The notes: generated from the letters alone by a model not told the origin. A stretch of DNA of 59,310 bases from Christensenella sp. UBA7588 (GCA_002478945.1 DLKM01000016.1:1-59310); one strand, 5' to 3'; shown: positions 40,235-49,185, counted from the first letter of the stretch. Numbers and translations are program-made.

Positions 40235-41521
40235 TTATTGTACGGAATCGTCCGCAACGCCGTCGAGATATTTGTGAGTGGGAGTGACGAGTCTAACGTC
40301 GTTGTGCGCTCCGCAACGGGAATACACTTTGACGTAATTCGGCGCGTGACCGCACCACACTCCGTTGTCGCTCGTCTCGAAAAGTACGTTGACGGGCATA
40401 CCGATTTGTTTGTTGAGATAGTTGGATACAAGTTCTTTTTTCACGCTCGTCATACGCTTTTGTCTGTCGGTAACGACGTCTGGAGGGAGCGTAGACATAC
40501 GCCCTGCCACCGTTCCGCGCCTCGACGAATACGGGAAAACGTGTATATCCGCAAACCCGACTTTTCTTGCAAAAGCCATACTGTTTTCAAACTGCTCCTC
40601 CGTCTCGGTCGGGAAACCGACGATTATATCGGTCGTTATTGCCGCTTCGGGATAATACTTTCTTATCAGTTGCACGCTGTCAAAATACTGCGAGCAATTA
40701 TATTTCCTGTTCATCTGCTTGAGGACGGAATCGTCTCCGCTTTGCAACGACAAATGGAAATGCGGACAAAAACGTTTGATTTTCTTCGTTGCGTCCAAAA
40801 ATTCGCGTGTGATTACGCCGACTTCGAGAGAACCGAGCCTAACCGAAAAATCGAATTTCGACAACGCAAGCATAAGTTCAGAAAGAGACGAGCCGATGTC
40901 CACGCCGTAAGCGGACAAATTGATGCCCGTTACCACCACTTCTTTGGCTACGTTTTTTACGGTGTCGAGTTCTCTCACGACGCTCTCGACAGAGCGAGAA
41001 CGGGAGCGACCTCTGACGTACGGAACGAGACAATAACTACAAAAGTTATTGCAACCGTCCTGAACTTTTATAAAGTGACGAGTGCGAAGGTTCACAACGC
41101 CGTCGTTATCTTCAAACTGCTTGCTTATATCGAAACGGTCGGGTACGATTTTGTCAAAAGGAGCGTCGTTGACGTATTGATTGACTATTTTTCTCGCAAA
41201 ATCGAGTTTTTTATCGGTACCTGATATGTATTCTACGCTGTTTTTGGCAAATTGAGAAAAATTATTCTGCGAGGCGCAACCGCAAACGTATATGCGCGCA
41301 TTCGGATTGATTTTGAGTATTCTCGCAACCGATTGACGAGATTTTTTCTCCGCTTCGGCAGTTACCGCGCACGAATTGATGACGTAAACGTCGGCAGGCT
41401 CGAGTCCTTCGCAGATTTCGAATCCTGCGCTTTCAAATACCGCGAGCATAGCGTCGCTGTCGTATTGATTGACCTTGCAACCAAGCGTAAACACACACAC
41501 TTTGGGCAATTTTTCAGTCAT
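40235..41521 (-). CDS. mtaB: tRNA t6A37 methylthiotransferase MtaB
   Basis: 428 residues from ATG 41521, which overlaps the rsmE stop by 8 bases; GGGGGAA upstream. N-terminal UPF0004 domain (FTLGCKVNQYDS, with further Cys in INSCAVT and CGCA), radical SAM motif GCNNFCSYCLVPYVRG (about 150), and a TRAM-like C-terminus. It converts t6A to ms2t6A at position 37 of ANN-decoding tRNAs. The RsmE-MtaB order is common in Clostridia. Confidence 0.95.
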   Translation of the reverse strand: MTEKLPKVCVFTLGCKVNQYDSDAMLAVFESAGFEICEGLEPADVYVINSCAVTAEAEKKSRQSVARILKINPNARIYVCGCASQNNFSQFAKNSVEYISGTDKKLDFARKIVNQYVNDAPFDKIVPDRFDISKQFEDNDGVVNLRTRHFIKVQDGCNNFCSYCLVPYVRGRSRSRSVESVVRELDTVKNVAKEVVVTGINLSAYGVDIGSSLSELMLALSKFDFSVRLGSLEVGVITREFLDATKKIKRFCPHFHLSLQSGDDSVLKQMNRKYNCSQYFDSVQLIRKYYPEAAITTDIIVGFPTETEEQFENSMAFARKVGFADIHVFPYSSRRGTVAGRMSTLPPDVVTDRQKRMTSVKKELVSNYLNKQIGMPVNVLFETSDNGVWCGHAPNYVKVYSRCGAHNDVRLVTPTHKYLDGVADDSVQ

Positions 41522-42236
41522 AATCAAGTTCCCCCAATTCATCCAAAAGAAGTGCGCTTGACACTATCGACGCGGTTTCGGCACGCAAAATGCGCTTGCC
41601 GAGCGTAACGATTTGCGCTCCGCACTCTTTGGCTTTTTGTACTTCTTCGGCGGTAAAACCGCCCTCTGCTCCGACGACGAGCGCAATGCTCTTTCCCGTC
41701 AAATCGCAGTCTTTTATGCGGTTTTTCTTTTCGTATTCGTATGCAAACAACACTTGGTCGAAATTTTCGAATCTCTCCGTCATATCGTCGAAAGATATTG
41801 CGTTTTCAACCTGTGTGAGATACGCCGAACCGCATTGTTTTGCCGATTCGAGCGCAATTCTCCTTGCTCTGTCGAGAGGATATTTGCTTTCCGCACAGTT
41901 TTTGGAAACGAACGGAACGAAAACGTCCACTCCGAGTTCGACGCATTTTTGCAAAGCGACGTCGAGTTTATTGTTTTTAAGTACGCCTGCAAAAAGCGTA
42001 ATATCGTGTTTTTTGCAATCGGCAACGTGCTGTTCGTCAACGGACAGCGTTGCGCAATCTCTGTCGATGCTCGTTATGGTGCAAAGCCGCTCGATACCGT
42101 CGTTTGCGCACACGATTGCCTTGTATCCGACCTTGTATCTAAGCACTTTGGTCAAATGCAAAAACTCGTCTCCGCTTATGGTTACGGAGCCGTCGTTTAT
42201 GTCATCGGCATTTACAAAAAAACGTCTAATTTCCAT
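41514..42236 (-). CDS. rsmE: 16S rRNA (uracil1498-N3)-methyltransferase
   Basis: 240 residues. N-terminal PUA-like part (GDEFLHLTKVLRYKVG) and C-terminal SPOUT knot with VGAEGGFTAEEV and LGKRILRAETAS. Methylates U1498 of 16S rRNA. Follows prmA by 39 bases. Confidence 0.95.
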   Translation of the reverse strand: MEIRRFFVNADDINDGSVTISGDEFLHLTKVLRYKVGYKAIVCANDGIERLCTITSIDRDCATLSVDEQHVADCKKHDITLFAGVLKNNKLDVALQKCVELGVDVFVPFVSKNCAESKYPLDRARRIALESAKQCGSAYLTQVENAISFDDMTERFENFDQVLFAYEYEKKNRIKDCDLTGKSIALVVGAEGGFTAEEVQKAKECGAQIVTLGKRILRAETASIVSSALLLDELGELDYD

Positions 42237-42275
42237 ATTCTAACTCGGTGTTTTTGCAATAATCTAAAAAATGAT

Positions 42276-43181
42276 TCAGGCTTTTCTCTTGAGTTTGAGC
42301 GCGCGCCAATCGTCCTGACTCGCTCTTTCGATAATCTCGTAGCCCGCGTCACGATAGCATTGTATCACTTCGTCCTCTCTCGTGTCAATTATGCCGGACA
42401 AAACGATTGTGCCGTCTTTGCGCAGATGCTTGCCGATGCACTTTGAAAAACGCATAAGTATATCTGCGGTTATATTTGCGAAAATAAAATCCGCCTGTCT
42501 GTCACCTTGAAGCAAATCGGCTTTTTCTATTACGGCGTCAACGTTATTGAGTTCGGCATTTTGGCGCGCAAACTCCACCGCTTGCGCGTCGATGTCGCAC
42601 ATATATACGCTTTTCGCGCCGCAGATTTTTGCCGCAATGCCCAAGATTCCCGAACCGCATCCGACGTCGATAACGTCTTTGCCCTCCACGTCCATAAGTT
42701 CGAGGCACATTCTCGTCGTTGCGTGCGAACCCGTTCCGAAAGCCATTCCCGGGTCAAGACGCATTATTTTCTCGCCTTTGCTCGGCTTATAATCAATCCA
42801 CGTCGGAACTATGGTTATATGCTTCGTTTGAATGGGATTATAGTACTTTTTCCACTCGTTTTCATAATCTGCCGCGTCGATTTCTCCCGTCAAAATCTCG
42901 CCGAACTGCACGCCGTTTTCTTTCAATTTCTCGAGATTTGACATAAGCGCGTCAAAAAAGTTTTTGTCGCTCGGCTCGCACATAGTGGATACTTTGACGA
43001 CTTCGCTTTGTTCAAGCACGCTTTCGTCGACGTAATCCCAGATAACGTCGCTTTTAACGAGGTCGAGAAAATCTTGTTTGTCTAAAATGGAAACACCGCC
43101 CGCACCTGCATCAAACATAGCTGATGAGATGAGGTCGGCGTCGTTATGGTTTGTAAAAACCGTGATTGTCTTATATTTCAT
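42276..43181 (-). CDS. prmA: Ribosomal protein L11 methyltransferase
   Basis: 301 residues from ATG 43181 (GGAG upstream). SAM-binding motif DVGCGSGILGIAAKICGA and catalytic-region motif FANITADILM are typical. It trimethylates L11. Here a conserved partner of the dnaJ operon in Bacillota. Confidence 0.94.
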   Translation of the reverse strand: MKYKTITVFTNHNDADLISSAMFDAGAGGVSILDKQDFLDLVKSDVIWDYVDESVLEQSEVVKVSTMCEPSDKNFFDALMSNLEKLKENGVQFGEILTGEIDAADYENEWKKYYNPIQTKHITIVPTWIDYKPSKGEKIMRLDPGMAFGTGSHATTRMCLELMDVEGKDVIDVGCGSGILGIAAKICGAKSVYMCDIDAQAVEFARQNAELNNVDAVIEKADLLQGDRQADFIFANITADILMRFSKCIGKHLRKDGTIVLSGIIDTREDEVIQCYRDAGYEIIERASQDDWRALKLKRKA

Positions 43182-43226
43182 TATGTAATTCTCCGCAATC
43201 CGCAAAAGCGGACTGCCGTTATTTGC

Positions 43227-44366
43227 TTATTTGAGTTTATCTTCGTACGCTTTTTTGAGCGGATACTGTTTCTTATCGGTCGATGCGTCAAACTTCTTGA
43301 GCAACTCTTTTTGGTCTCTCGTAACGCTCTTTGGAACTTCTACGATGACTTTAACGAACATATCGCCCTTGCCGATGCCTTTGAGCTTCTTTATGCCGCA
43401 ACCCTTGATAGTAAGGATTGTTCCGCTTTGCGTGCATTCAGGCACTTTAAGCTCTTTGGGACCGTACAGCGTAGGAACCTGAATCGTACAACCGAGAGTT
43501 GCGTCTGAAAACGAAATAGGCACTTCGAGTTGCACGTCGAATCCGTTTCTTGTGAACAGTTTGTGCGGAAGCACTCTGACTTCTACATACAGACTGCCCT
43601 TTTCGCCGCCGTTTACGCCCGAGTGACCCTCGTTGTCATATCTGATGCGTTGACCCGAATCGATGCCTGCAGGAATATTGACCTTGACTTCGCGTACCTT
43701 TTCAAATCTGCCCTGACCGCCGCAAGAGGTGCATTTGTCGGTTATAATCTTGCCCTTACCTTGGCAAGTCGGACAAACGCTCTGCGTGCTGAATTGACCG
43801 AACGGTGTGCGTTGAGTCGTCGTCACTCTGCCGCTACCGCCGCATTGAGTACAGACTTTGAACGCCGTTCCGCCCTTTGCGCCCGTACCGTTGCAATCGG
43901 GACAGTTTTCCACTCTTTTGACGTTGACGACTTTCTGAACGCCGAAAGCGGCTTCTTCAAACGTGATAGTAGCTCCGACGAGAATGTCCTGACCTCTTTG
44001 AGGAGCGTTTGCTCTGTTCGTGCGAGAAGAACCACCGCCGAATCCGCTGAAAATGCTCGAGAAGATGTCGTCCATATCGAAGCCGAATCCGCCAGCGCCG
44101 CCTGCTCCCGTACCTGCGCCCATTTGCGGACCGTTTTCGTCGCCGTAGGTGTCGAACGCCGCTCTCTTTTGCGGGTCTGACAACACTTCGTAGGCGTGGT
44201 TGATGTCCTTAAATTTGGCTTCGGCGTCTTTCTTTTCCGCCTCGGATGCGTTTGCGTATACGTCGGGATGGTATTTTTTGGCGAGCTTACGGTATGCGGC
44301 TTTCAATTCGTCCGCAGTTGCCGTTTTGCTTACGCCCAATATTTCATAATAATTCTTTGCTGCCAT
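43227..44366 (-). CDS. dnaJ: Chaperone DnaJ
   Basis: 379 residues. J domain with HPD (KKYHPDVYAN), Gly/Phe-rich linker, four zinc repeats (CPDCNGTG, CTQCGGSG, CPTCQGKG, CTSCGGQG) and the C-terminal substrate domain: a full type I DnaJ. The ATG has no clear Shine-Dalgarno; two intercistronic hairpins lie between dnaK and dnaJ. Confidence 0.98.
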   Translation of the reverse strand: MAAKNYYEILGVSKTATADELKAAYRKLAKKYHPDVYANASEAEKKDAEAKFKDINHAYEVLSDPQKRAAFDTYGDENGPQMGAGTGAGGAGGFGFDMDDIFSSIFSGFGGGSSRTNRANAPQRGQDILVGATITFEEAAFGVQKVVNVKRVENCPDCNGTGAKGGTAFKVCTQCGGSGRVTTTQRTPFGQFSTQSVCPTCQGKGKIITDKCTSCGGQGRFEKVREVKVNIPAGIDSGQRIRYDNEGHSGVNGGEKGSLYVEVRVLPHKLFTRNGFDVQLEVPISFSDATLGCTIQVPTLYGPKELKVPECTQSGTILTIKGCGIKKLKGIGKGDMFVKVIVEVPKSVTRDQKELLKKFDASTDKKQYPLKKAYEDKLK

Positions 44367-44380
44367 AGTTTATCGTATTT

Positions 44381-44441
44381 TTGCAACTTCGCGTTGCAAG
44401 TTATAAATATGCGTTTTGGCGCAACGTAGGTTGCGCCAAAA
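44381..44441 (-). promoter_or_regulatory. Two intercistronic hairpins between dnaK and dnaJ
   Basis: TTTTGGCGCAAC (44414-44425) / GTTGCGCCAAAA (44430-44441) is a perfect 12-bp stem with a 4-base loop; TTGCAAC (44381-44387) / GTTGCAA (44393-44399) is a second. Neither has a T run. They may set the dnaK:dnaJ ratio by processing or partial termination. Confidence 0.6.
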
Positions 44442-44459
44442 GCATTCGTCTTAATCGGA

Positions 44460-46301
44460 TTAGTCAACCGTGCCGTCTACACCGCCGTCCGCATTCGGAT
44501 TTTGGTAATCATCGGGGTTGATACCCGCTGCTTTTGCAGCTTCTGCCGCCGCTTCGGGGTTTTGTTGATAGAACTTCGTGAAGATAGGGTCAGTCACTTT
44601 GGTCACTTTCTCGACGATTGCCTTAACTTCTTCTTCGGATTCCGCTTTTGCAAGTTCCTCGGTTGCGCTCTTTGTAGCTTCGGAGATTGCGGTCTTGTCT
44701 GCTTCTTCGAGTTTCTCGCCGTTCTCGCTCACGAATTTGTCGATTGCGAAGATAAGTTGTTCCGCATTGTTCTTTGCGTCGACGACCGCTCTGCGCTTCT
44801 TATCTTCCTCTGCGTACTTCTCTGCGTCTTTGACAGCCGCGTCGATGTCTGCTTCGGTAAGGTTGGAAGATGCGGTAATCGTGATGGATTGAGACTTGTT
44901 GGTCGCTTTATCCACAGCCTTTACGGACACGATGCCGTTTGCGTCGATGTCGAAAGTGACTTCGATTTGCGGAATTCCGCGCGGTGCGGGTGCGATACCC
45001 GTAAGTTCGAATCTGCCGAGAGTCTTATTGTCTCTTGCAAATTGTCTCTCGCCTTGCAAAACGTGAATGTCGACTGCGGTCTGATTGTCTGCCGCCGTGC
45101 TGAACACTTGAGATTTGCTGGTCGGAATCGTGGTGTTTCTGTCGATAAGTTTTGTGCATACGCCGCCGAGAGTTTCGATACCCAAGGACAACGGAGTTAC
45201 GTCGAGCAACAACATATCTTTGACTTCGCCTGCAAGCACGCCGCCTTGAATTGCCGCGCCGAGTGCGACGCATTCGTCGGGGTTGATTCCCTTGTAGGGG
45301 TCTTTGCCCGTGATGCGTTTAACGGAATCGTAAACCGCAGGAATACGAGTCGAACCACCGACCATAATGACCTTTGAAATGTCGCTGTAGGAGAGTCCTG
45401 CGTCTTTAAGAGCCTGTTGCATCGGTCCTACGGTTGCTTTTACGAGGTCCTCTGTAAGAGCGTCGAATTTTGCTCTCGTGAGTTCCATATCGAGGTGCAT
45501 CGGCACGCCGTTTTCCATTGCGATGAACGGAAGCGAGATGTGCGCTTTCGTTACGCCTGACAAATCGATTTTTGCCTTCTCTGCCGCTTCTTTGATACGT
45601 TGCATTGCCATCTTGTCTTTGGTAAGGTCAACGCCGGCGTGGTCTTTCTTGAATTCGGATACAATCCAATCCATTATGCGCTTATCGAAGTCGTCGCCGC
45701 CGAGAAGGTTGTTACCTGCAGTTGCAAGAACTTCGAATACGCCGTCGCCGAGTTCGAGTACGGATACGTCGAACGTGCCGCCGCCAAGGTCGAAAATCAA
45801 AACTTTTTGATTCTTGTTCTCGTCCTTATCGATGCCGTATGCAAGTGCCGCCGCCGTAGGCTCGTTGATGATACGCTTTACTTCGAGACCTGCAATCTTG
45901 CCTGCGTCTTTCGTTGCCTGACGTTGAGAGTCCGTGAAGTATGCGGGAACCGTGATAACCGCTTCCGTAACCTTTTCGCCGAGATACTTCTCAGCGTCGT
46001 TTTTGAGTTTGGTCAAAATCATTGCGGAAATCTCTTGCGGAGTGTATTCCTTATTTTCGATTTTTACTTTATAATCGGAGCCCATCTCTCTCTTAATGGA
46101 GCTTACCGTATGTTCGGGATTCGCAACGGCTTGACGTTTTGCGATTTCGCCGACAAGTCTTTCGCCGTCCTTGGTAAATGCCACGACGGACGGAGTTGTT
46201 CTCATACCTTCTGCGTTGGGGATAACGACTGCTTCGCCGCCTTCCATAACTGCCACGCACGAGTTTGTAGTACCGAGGTCAATACCTATAATCTTTCCCA
46301 T
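44460..46301 (-). CDS. dnaK: Chaperone DnaK (Hsp70)
   Basis: 613 residues. IIGIDLGTTNSCVAVMEGG start, IFDLGGGTFDVSVLE, the VGGSTRIPAV adenosine site, the GLA-less Gram-positive N-domain length and a substrate domain ending in an acidic GVDGTVD tail. ATP-driven folding chaperone working with DnaJ and GrpE. AGGAG site. Confidence 0.99.
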   Translation of the reverse strand: MGKIIGIDLGTTNSCVAVMEGGEAVVIPNAEGMRTTPSVVAFTKDGERLVGEIAKRQAVANPEHTVSSIKREMGSDYKVKIENKEYTPQEISAMILTKLKNDAEKYLGEKVTEAVITVPAYFTDSQRQATKDAGKIAGLEVKRIINEPTAAALAYGIDKDENKNQKVLIFDLGGGTFDVSVLELGDGVFEVLATAGNNLLGGDDFDKRIMDWIVSEFKKDHAGVDLTKDKMAMQRIKEAAEKAKIDLSGVTKAHISLPFIAMENGVPMHLDMELTRAKFDALTEDLVKATVGPMQQALKDAGLSYSDISKVIMVGGSTRIPAVYDSVKRITGKDPYKGINPDECVALGAAIQGGVLAGEVKDMLLLDVTPLSLGIETLGGVCTKLIDRNTTIPTSKSQVFSTAADNQTAVDIHVLQGERQFARDNKTLGRFELTGIAPAPRGIPQIEVTFDIDANGIVSVKAVDKATNKSQSITITASSNLTEADIDAAVKDAEKYAEEDKKRRAVVDAKNNAEQLIFAIDKFVSENGEKLEEADKTAISEATKSATEELAKAESEEEVKAIVEKVTKVTDPIFTKFYQQNPEAAAEAAKAAGINPDDYQNPNADGGVDGTVD

Positions 46302-46407
46302 AATATACTCCTTTTCCCTTTCGGGAAGAAAACTTTATTTTTTATTTATTATCTCGCATTTCTGCGATTGTTCGCTTTTGATTGTTTTGATGTTTGGAGG
46401 TCTTTTA

Positions 46408-46992
46408 TTATTCCCAATATCCGACCTTTACGCTTGCCGGTCTCAACAACTTGCCGTTGAGCATATAGCCCTTTGCAAGCACTTCGACCACTTTGCCCTG
46501 TTTTTGTTCGTCCTTGACTCTTTCGACCGCCGTCATATACTTTGCGTCAAAGTCTTTATCGTCAGTCTCAACTTCTTCGAGTCCGAAGTTTTTAAGTGCG
46601 GAAAGTATCTGACTTTCCATCATATTGAATCCCGTAAGTGCCGCCTCGTCTTGAATGTACTTTCTTGCAAGGTCGCAATTATCGAGTACGGTCAGCATCT
46701 TCTCAATCACAACGGATTGTCCCAAAAGTTTCATATCCTCTGCGATTGCGTTGTTGCGTTTGCGATAGTTATCGAAATCCGCTTGCAATCTTTGCGTCAA
46801 TCCTTTGCAGGTGTTTGCCTCTGCGATTGCCTGACCGAGTTTTTGTTCGAGCGCTTCGATATATTCCTCGTCGCTCATACTCTCTCTGTCAATCTCTATA
46901 TTCTGATTGCTTTCAGCCTCTACGGTTCCTTCCTCGAGAATCTCGACTTTTTCGTCTGCTTCTTGTTGGTTTTTATTCTTTTTGTCTTTCAT
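46408..46992 (-). CDS. grpE: Nucleotide exchange factor GrpE
   Basis: 194 residues from ATG 46992, one base after the hrcA stop (TGATATG), with GAGGAA as site inside the hrcA end. Charged N-terminus, long coiled coil (ALEQKLGQAIAEANTCKGLTQRL..), then the beta-domain with VLAKGYMLNGKLLRPASVKV. Releases ADP from DnaK. Confidence 0.95.
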   Translation of the reverse strand: MKDKKNKNQQEADEKVEILEEGTVEAESNQNIEIDRESMSDEEYIEALEQKLGQAIAEANTCKGLTQRLQADFDNYRKRNNAIAEDMKLLGQSVVIEKMLTVLDNCDLARKYIQDEAALTGFNMMESQILSALKNFGLEEVETDDKDFDAKYMTAVERVKDEQKQGKVVEVLAKGYMLNGKLLRPASVKVGYWE

Positions 46993-46993
46993 A

Positions 46994-48043
46994 TCATTCC
47001 TCATCGTCCTTATCCGCAAAGCCTGCAATCGTATCTTTCATACAATTCAGCACGCCGATAACCTTTTTGTAGTCCATACGCTCGGGGCCTATGACGCCCG
47101 CTTGTCCGACTACGTCGTCTCCGACTTTGTATGACGCCGTGATTATCGCGCATTTGTCGACGCCGCTGTCCTCTTTGCCGATACGCACCGAAAACTCGAT
47201 ACTGCCTTCGTCCGTCGTAAGAATCTCGTTCATACTCTCTTTGTCCGAAATTACCGACAAGAACTTCTTTGCGTCCTCGACGTTGTTGTATTCGGGATAA
47301 TCGAGCATTTTGAGCGCGCCTTCGACGAATACGTTGCTGTCGCGATGTTCGCTGACGTAAATCCTCAAAATATCGAGAACGTCGTCCAGAATGTCTTGAA
47401 AGCCTTTGAGTTCGTCGTCGATTTGCGCCATATCGAACTTTTCGATTTCCTTGATGTTCTTGCCTTGGAACACTTTGTTAAGCACTTTCGTTGCCGTCTC
47501 GACGTATTCGGGCTTGACGTCGGGTTTGAGGTCGATTGCCTTATCGGCAATCATTCCGTTATCCGTGACGATAAGCACCACCGCTTTGCCCCTCTTGAGA
47601 GGCACGAGCTTGATTTCTTCGATTTGCACGTCGCTTACGTTCTTTTCAACGATAAAGGACGTGTAATTCGTTACGTCGCTGATTACCTTTGCCGCCTGCA
47701 CCGACAAGTCCTGAATCTGACCGAGCTTGTGCATAAACTTCTCTCTGATGAAAGTCGTTTCGGCGTCGGTAAGCATATTTGAACCTTGCTCTGCGCTTAT
47801 GCTCTCGACGTACAACTTGTATGCGTCCTTGAGAGGAATGCGGCCGGCAGACGTATGCGGCTGTTCGATGTATCCCATTGCTTCGAGTGCGCTCAATTCC
47901 GCTCGTACCGTTGCGGAACTCACTTCAGGCAAGTACTTGCTCTGAATGTCCGAACTCGAAACGGGTTGTCCCGTCGTAATATACAGGTCAACCAACGCGT
48001 GGAGTATTTTCTTTTTTCTTTCAGTCAATTCTTTTTTCATCAT
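46994..48043 (-). CDS. hrcA: Heat-shock repressor HrcA
   Basis: 349 residues from ATG 48043 (AAGGG-type site upstream). Winged HTH (KKILHALVDLYITTGQPVSSSDI) and the HrcA C-terminal domain. It binds CIRCE operators when folded with GroEL help. First gene of hrcA-grpE-dnaK-dnaJ-prmA-rsmE-mtaB-hinT. Confidence 0.96.
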   Translation of the reverse strand: MMKKELTERKKKILHALVDLYITTGQPVSSSDIQSKYLPEVSSATVRAELSALEAMGYIEQPHTSAGRIPLKDAYKLYVESISAEQGSNMLTDAETTFIREKFMHKLGQIQDLSVQAAKVISDVTNYTSFIVEKNVSDVQIEEIKLVPLKRGKAVVLIVTDNGMIADKAIDLKPDVKPEYVETATKVLNKVFQGKNIKEIEKFDMAQIDDELKGFQDILDDVLDILRIYVSEHRDSNVFVEGALKMLDYPEYNNVEDAKKFLSVISDKESMNEILTTDEGSIEFSVRIGKEDSGVDKCAIITASYKVGDDVVGQAGVIGPERMDYKKVIGVLNCMKDTIAGFADKDDEE

Positions 48044-48070
48044 CTGCCTGACACCCTTGGCAATCAACTG

Positions 48071-48127
48071 TTAGCAGTCTTTTGCTTTGATTGCTAACAG
48101 TATATGTCCGCTTTTGCTAAAAGTCAA
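48071..48127 (-). promoter_or_regulatory. hrcA operon promoter with a variant CIRCE operator
   Basis: Minus strand: -35 TTGACT (48127-48122), 17-bp spacer, -10 TATACT (48104-48099). Directly downstream, TTAGCAGTC-n9-GATTGCTAA (48071-48097) is a CIRCE element that differs from the consensus TTAGCACTC-n9-GAGTGCTAA at one base per arm. Outer CTG/CAG bases extend the inverted repeat. Confidence 0.9.
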
Positions 48128-48237
48128 TAGTTTTATCACATTTTTTTTGAAAATTTTATATTTTTTTGCTCTTGCGGCAAAAGCGCGTTTTTTAACGCTA
48201 TATGGTTTTATTATTTCTATAAATAAGTTTAATATTA

Positions 48238-48268
48238 TAAAAAAAGAGTGCGTCTTGCACCCTTTCGT
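48238..48268 (-). terminator. Terminator after the TIGR04076-like gene
   Basis: AAAGGGTGC-aagac-GCACTCTTT with one mismatch, followed by T run on the minus strand. Confidence 0.65.
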
Positions 48269-48341
48269 TTTTCGTATGGTTGAATTTGTATTTTTGCCGA
48301 ATATTTGCCTGTTCCGATATTGCGATAAAACGAAAAATCCG

Positions 48342-48647
48342 TCACTCCTCTATCGTTTCGAGATAAAAACTGACGGGACGAAAACCGTCGTTGCAGGAAA
48401 TCATTGCGGATTTCGGGTTCTTCATCCACCCGTCGTAAAAGTTTCCTCCACCGTTTGCAAGCGCTTGAGCAAACGGACGAATACTCTCCCACGCGCTCTC
48501 GCAAAAACCTTGCGGACATTTTCCGTCCTCGAACACGAACACTTCTCCGACGCCGATGTTGCAAGCGTTTTCGATAGGATTCTCGTACAAATCCGTAAGG
48601 TCTTTATATTCCGTTTTTCGAACTGCCGTAATTCTTACTTTTTTCAT
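48342..48647 (-). CDS. TIGR04076-like small protein, probably leaderless
   Basis: 101 residues. KKVRITAVRKTEY start, CPQGFCESAWESIRPFAQALANGG and CNDGFRPVSFYLETIEE end match the TIGR04076 pattern of small Cys-containing proteins of anaerobes; their function is unknown. ATG 48647 is chosen because the family begins there and because a promoter (-35 TTGACT, -10 TATACT, 17-bp spacer, 48683-48655) puts the transcript start at or next to this ATG. There is no ribosome-binding site. The upstream in-frame ATG at 48740 lies before the promoter. Confidence 0.82.
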   Translation of the reverse strand: MKKVRITAVRKTEYKDLTDLYENPIENACNIGVGEVFVFEDGKCPQGFCESAWESIRPFAQALANGGGNFYDGWMKNPKSAMISCNDGFRPVSFYLETIEE

Positions 48648-48654
48648 ACGGCAA

Positions 48655-48683
48655 AGTATAAACTGCACGACTGCGAAAGTCAA
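48655..48683 (-). promoter_or_regulatory. Promoter implying a leaderless mRNA
   Basis: -35 TTGACT (48683-48678), 17-bp spacer, -10 TATACT (48660-48655); only seven bases (TTGCCGT) separate the -10 from the ATG at 48647. Confidence 0.8.
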
Positions 48684-48798
48684 TACAAAAATAGGTATAT
48701 ACGCATTACACAAAAACAAAATTTCCAAAATGAGTTTCATTTAACAAGTACAAAAACATTTAATAGTCAAACACTCACAGTTAAACGTTCATTATATG

Positions 48799-48837
48799 AA
48801 AAAAGAGTGATATATGCGAGATATATCACTCTTTTTT
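48799..48837 (-). terminator. Terminator hairpin beside the tRNA-Thr fragment
   Basis: AAAAAAGAGTGATATAT-gcgag-ATATATCACTCTTTTTT. Same design as the terminator of the intact tRNA-Thr but with an unrelated stem. Confidence 0.8.
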
Positions 48838-48957
48838 GGAGCTAGTGGCCGGATTCGGACCGGCGACCTTTTGTTTACCCCACAAAACAATGCTGTTTTG
48901 CGGGGACCCCGTGAGATTTAATCAGCAGGTACCCACGGTCAAAATGCGTTCAGTAAC
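48838..48957 (-). pseudogene. tRNA-Thr 3'-half copy (pseudo-tRNA or attachment-site scar)
   Basis: The 39-bp direct repeat at 48831-48869 equals 48992-49030, covering the T run, CCA, acceptor 3' strand and whole T arm of tRNA-Thr. Upstream of it on the minus strand the tRNA sequence stops. Instead there is a 12-bp hairpin (48878-48889 / 48894-48905, loop ATGC) and unrelated DNA; no matching 5' acceptor strand (GCTAGTG) is found. It cannot fold as a normal tRNA. Confidence 0.75.
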
Positions 48958-48961
48958 TATT

Positions 48962-48997
48962 AAAAAAGCGGTACGTAGCATATACGTACCGCTTTTT
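48962..48997 (-). terminator. Terminator of tRNA-Thr
   Basis: AAAAAAGCGGTACGT-agcatat-ACGTACCGCTTTTTT, next to the encoded CCA. Confidence 0.85.
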
Positions 48998-49073
48998 TGG
49001 AGCTAGTGGCCGGATTCGGACCGGCGACCTGCTGATTACGAATCAGCTGCTCTACCTGCTGAGCCACACTAGC
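48998..49073 (-). tRNA. tRNA-Thr (anticodon CGT)
   Basis: 76 bases with encoded CCA. Acceptor GCTAGTG / CACTAGC, anticodon loop TTCGTAA on the CTGA/TCAG-type stem, T arm GCCGGTCCGAATCCGGC. All arms pair. The anticodon CGT reads ACG. Confidence 0.95.
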
Positions 49074-49185
49074 ATTCCTCATTGCTTTACGAATTATACC
49101 AAACTTATTTAGAAAATGCAACCTCTTTTTAGCATTTATCGAAAACAAAATTGCATTTTCACTCCCCTTTTTTTGGTTTGCATAA

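Noticed and set aside
48648..48740. N-terminal membrane segment added to the TIGR04076-like protein by using ATG 48740
   Set aside because: That stretch contains the -35 and -10 boxes, and the family's conserved start is MKKV at 48647.
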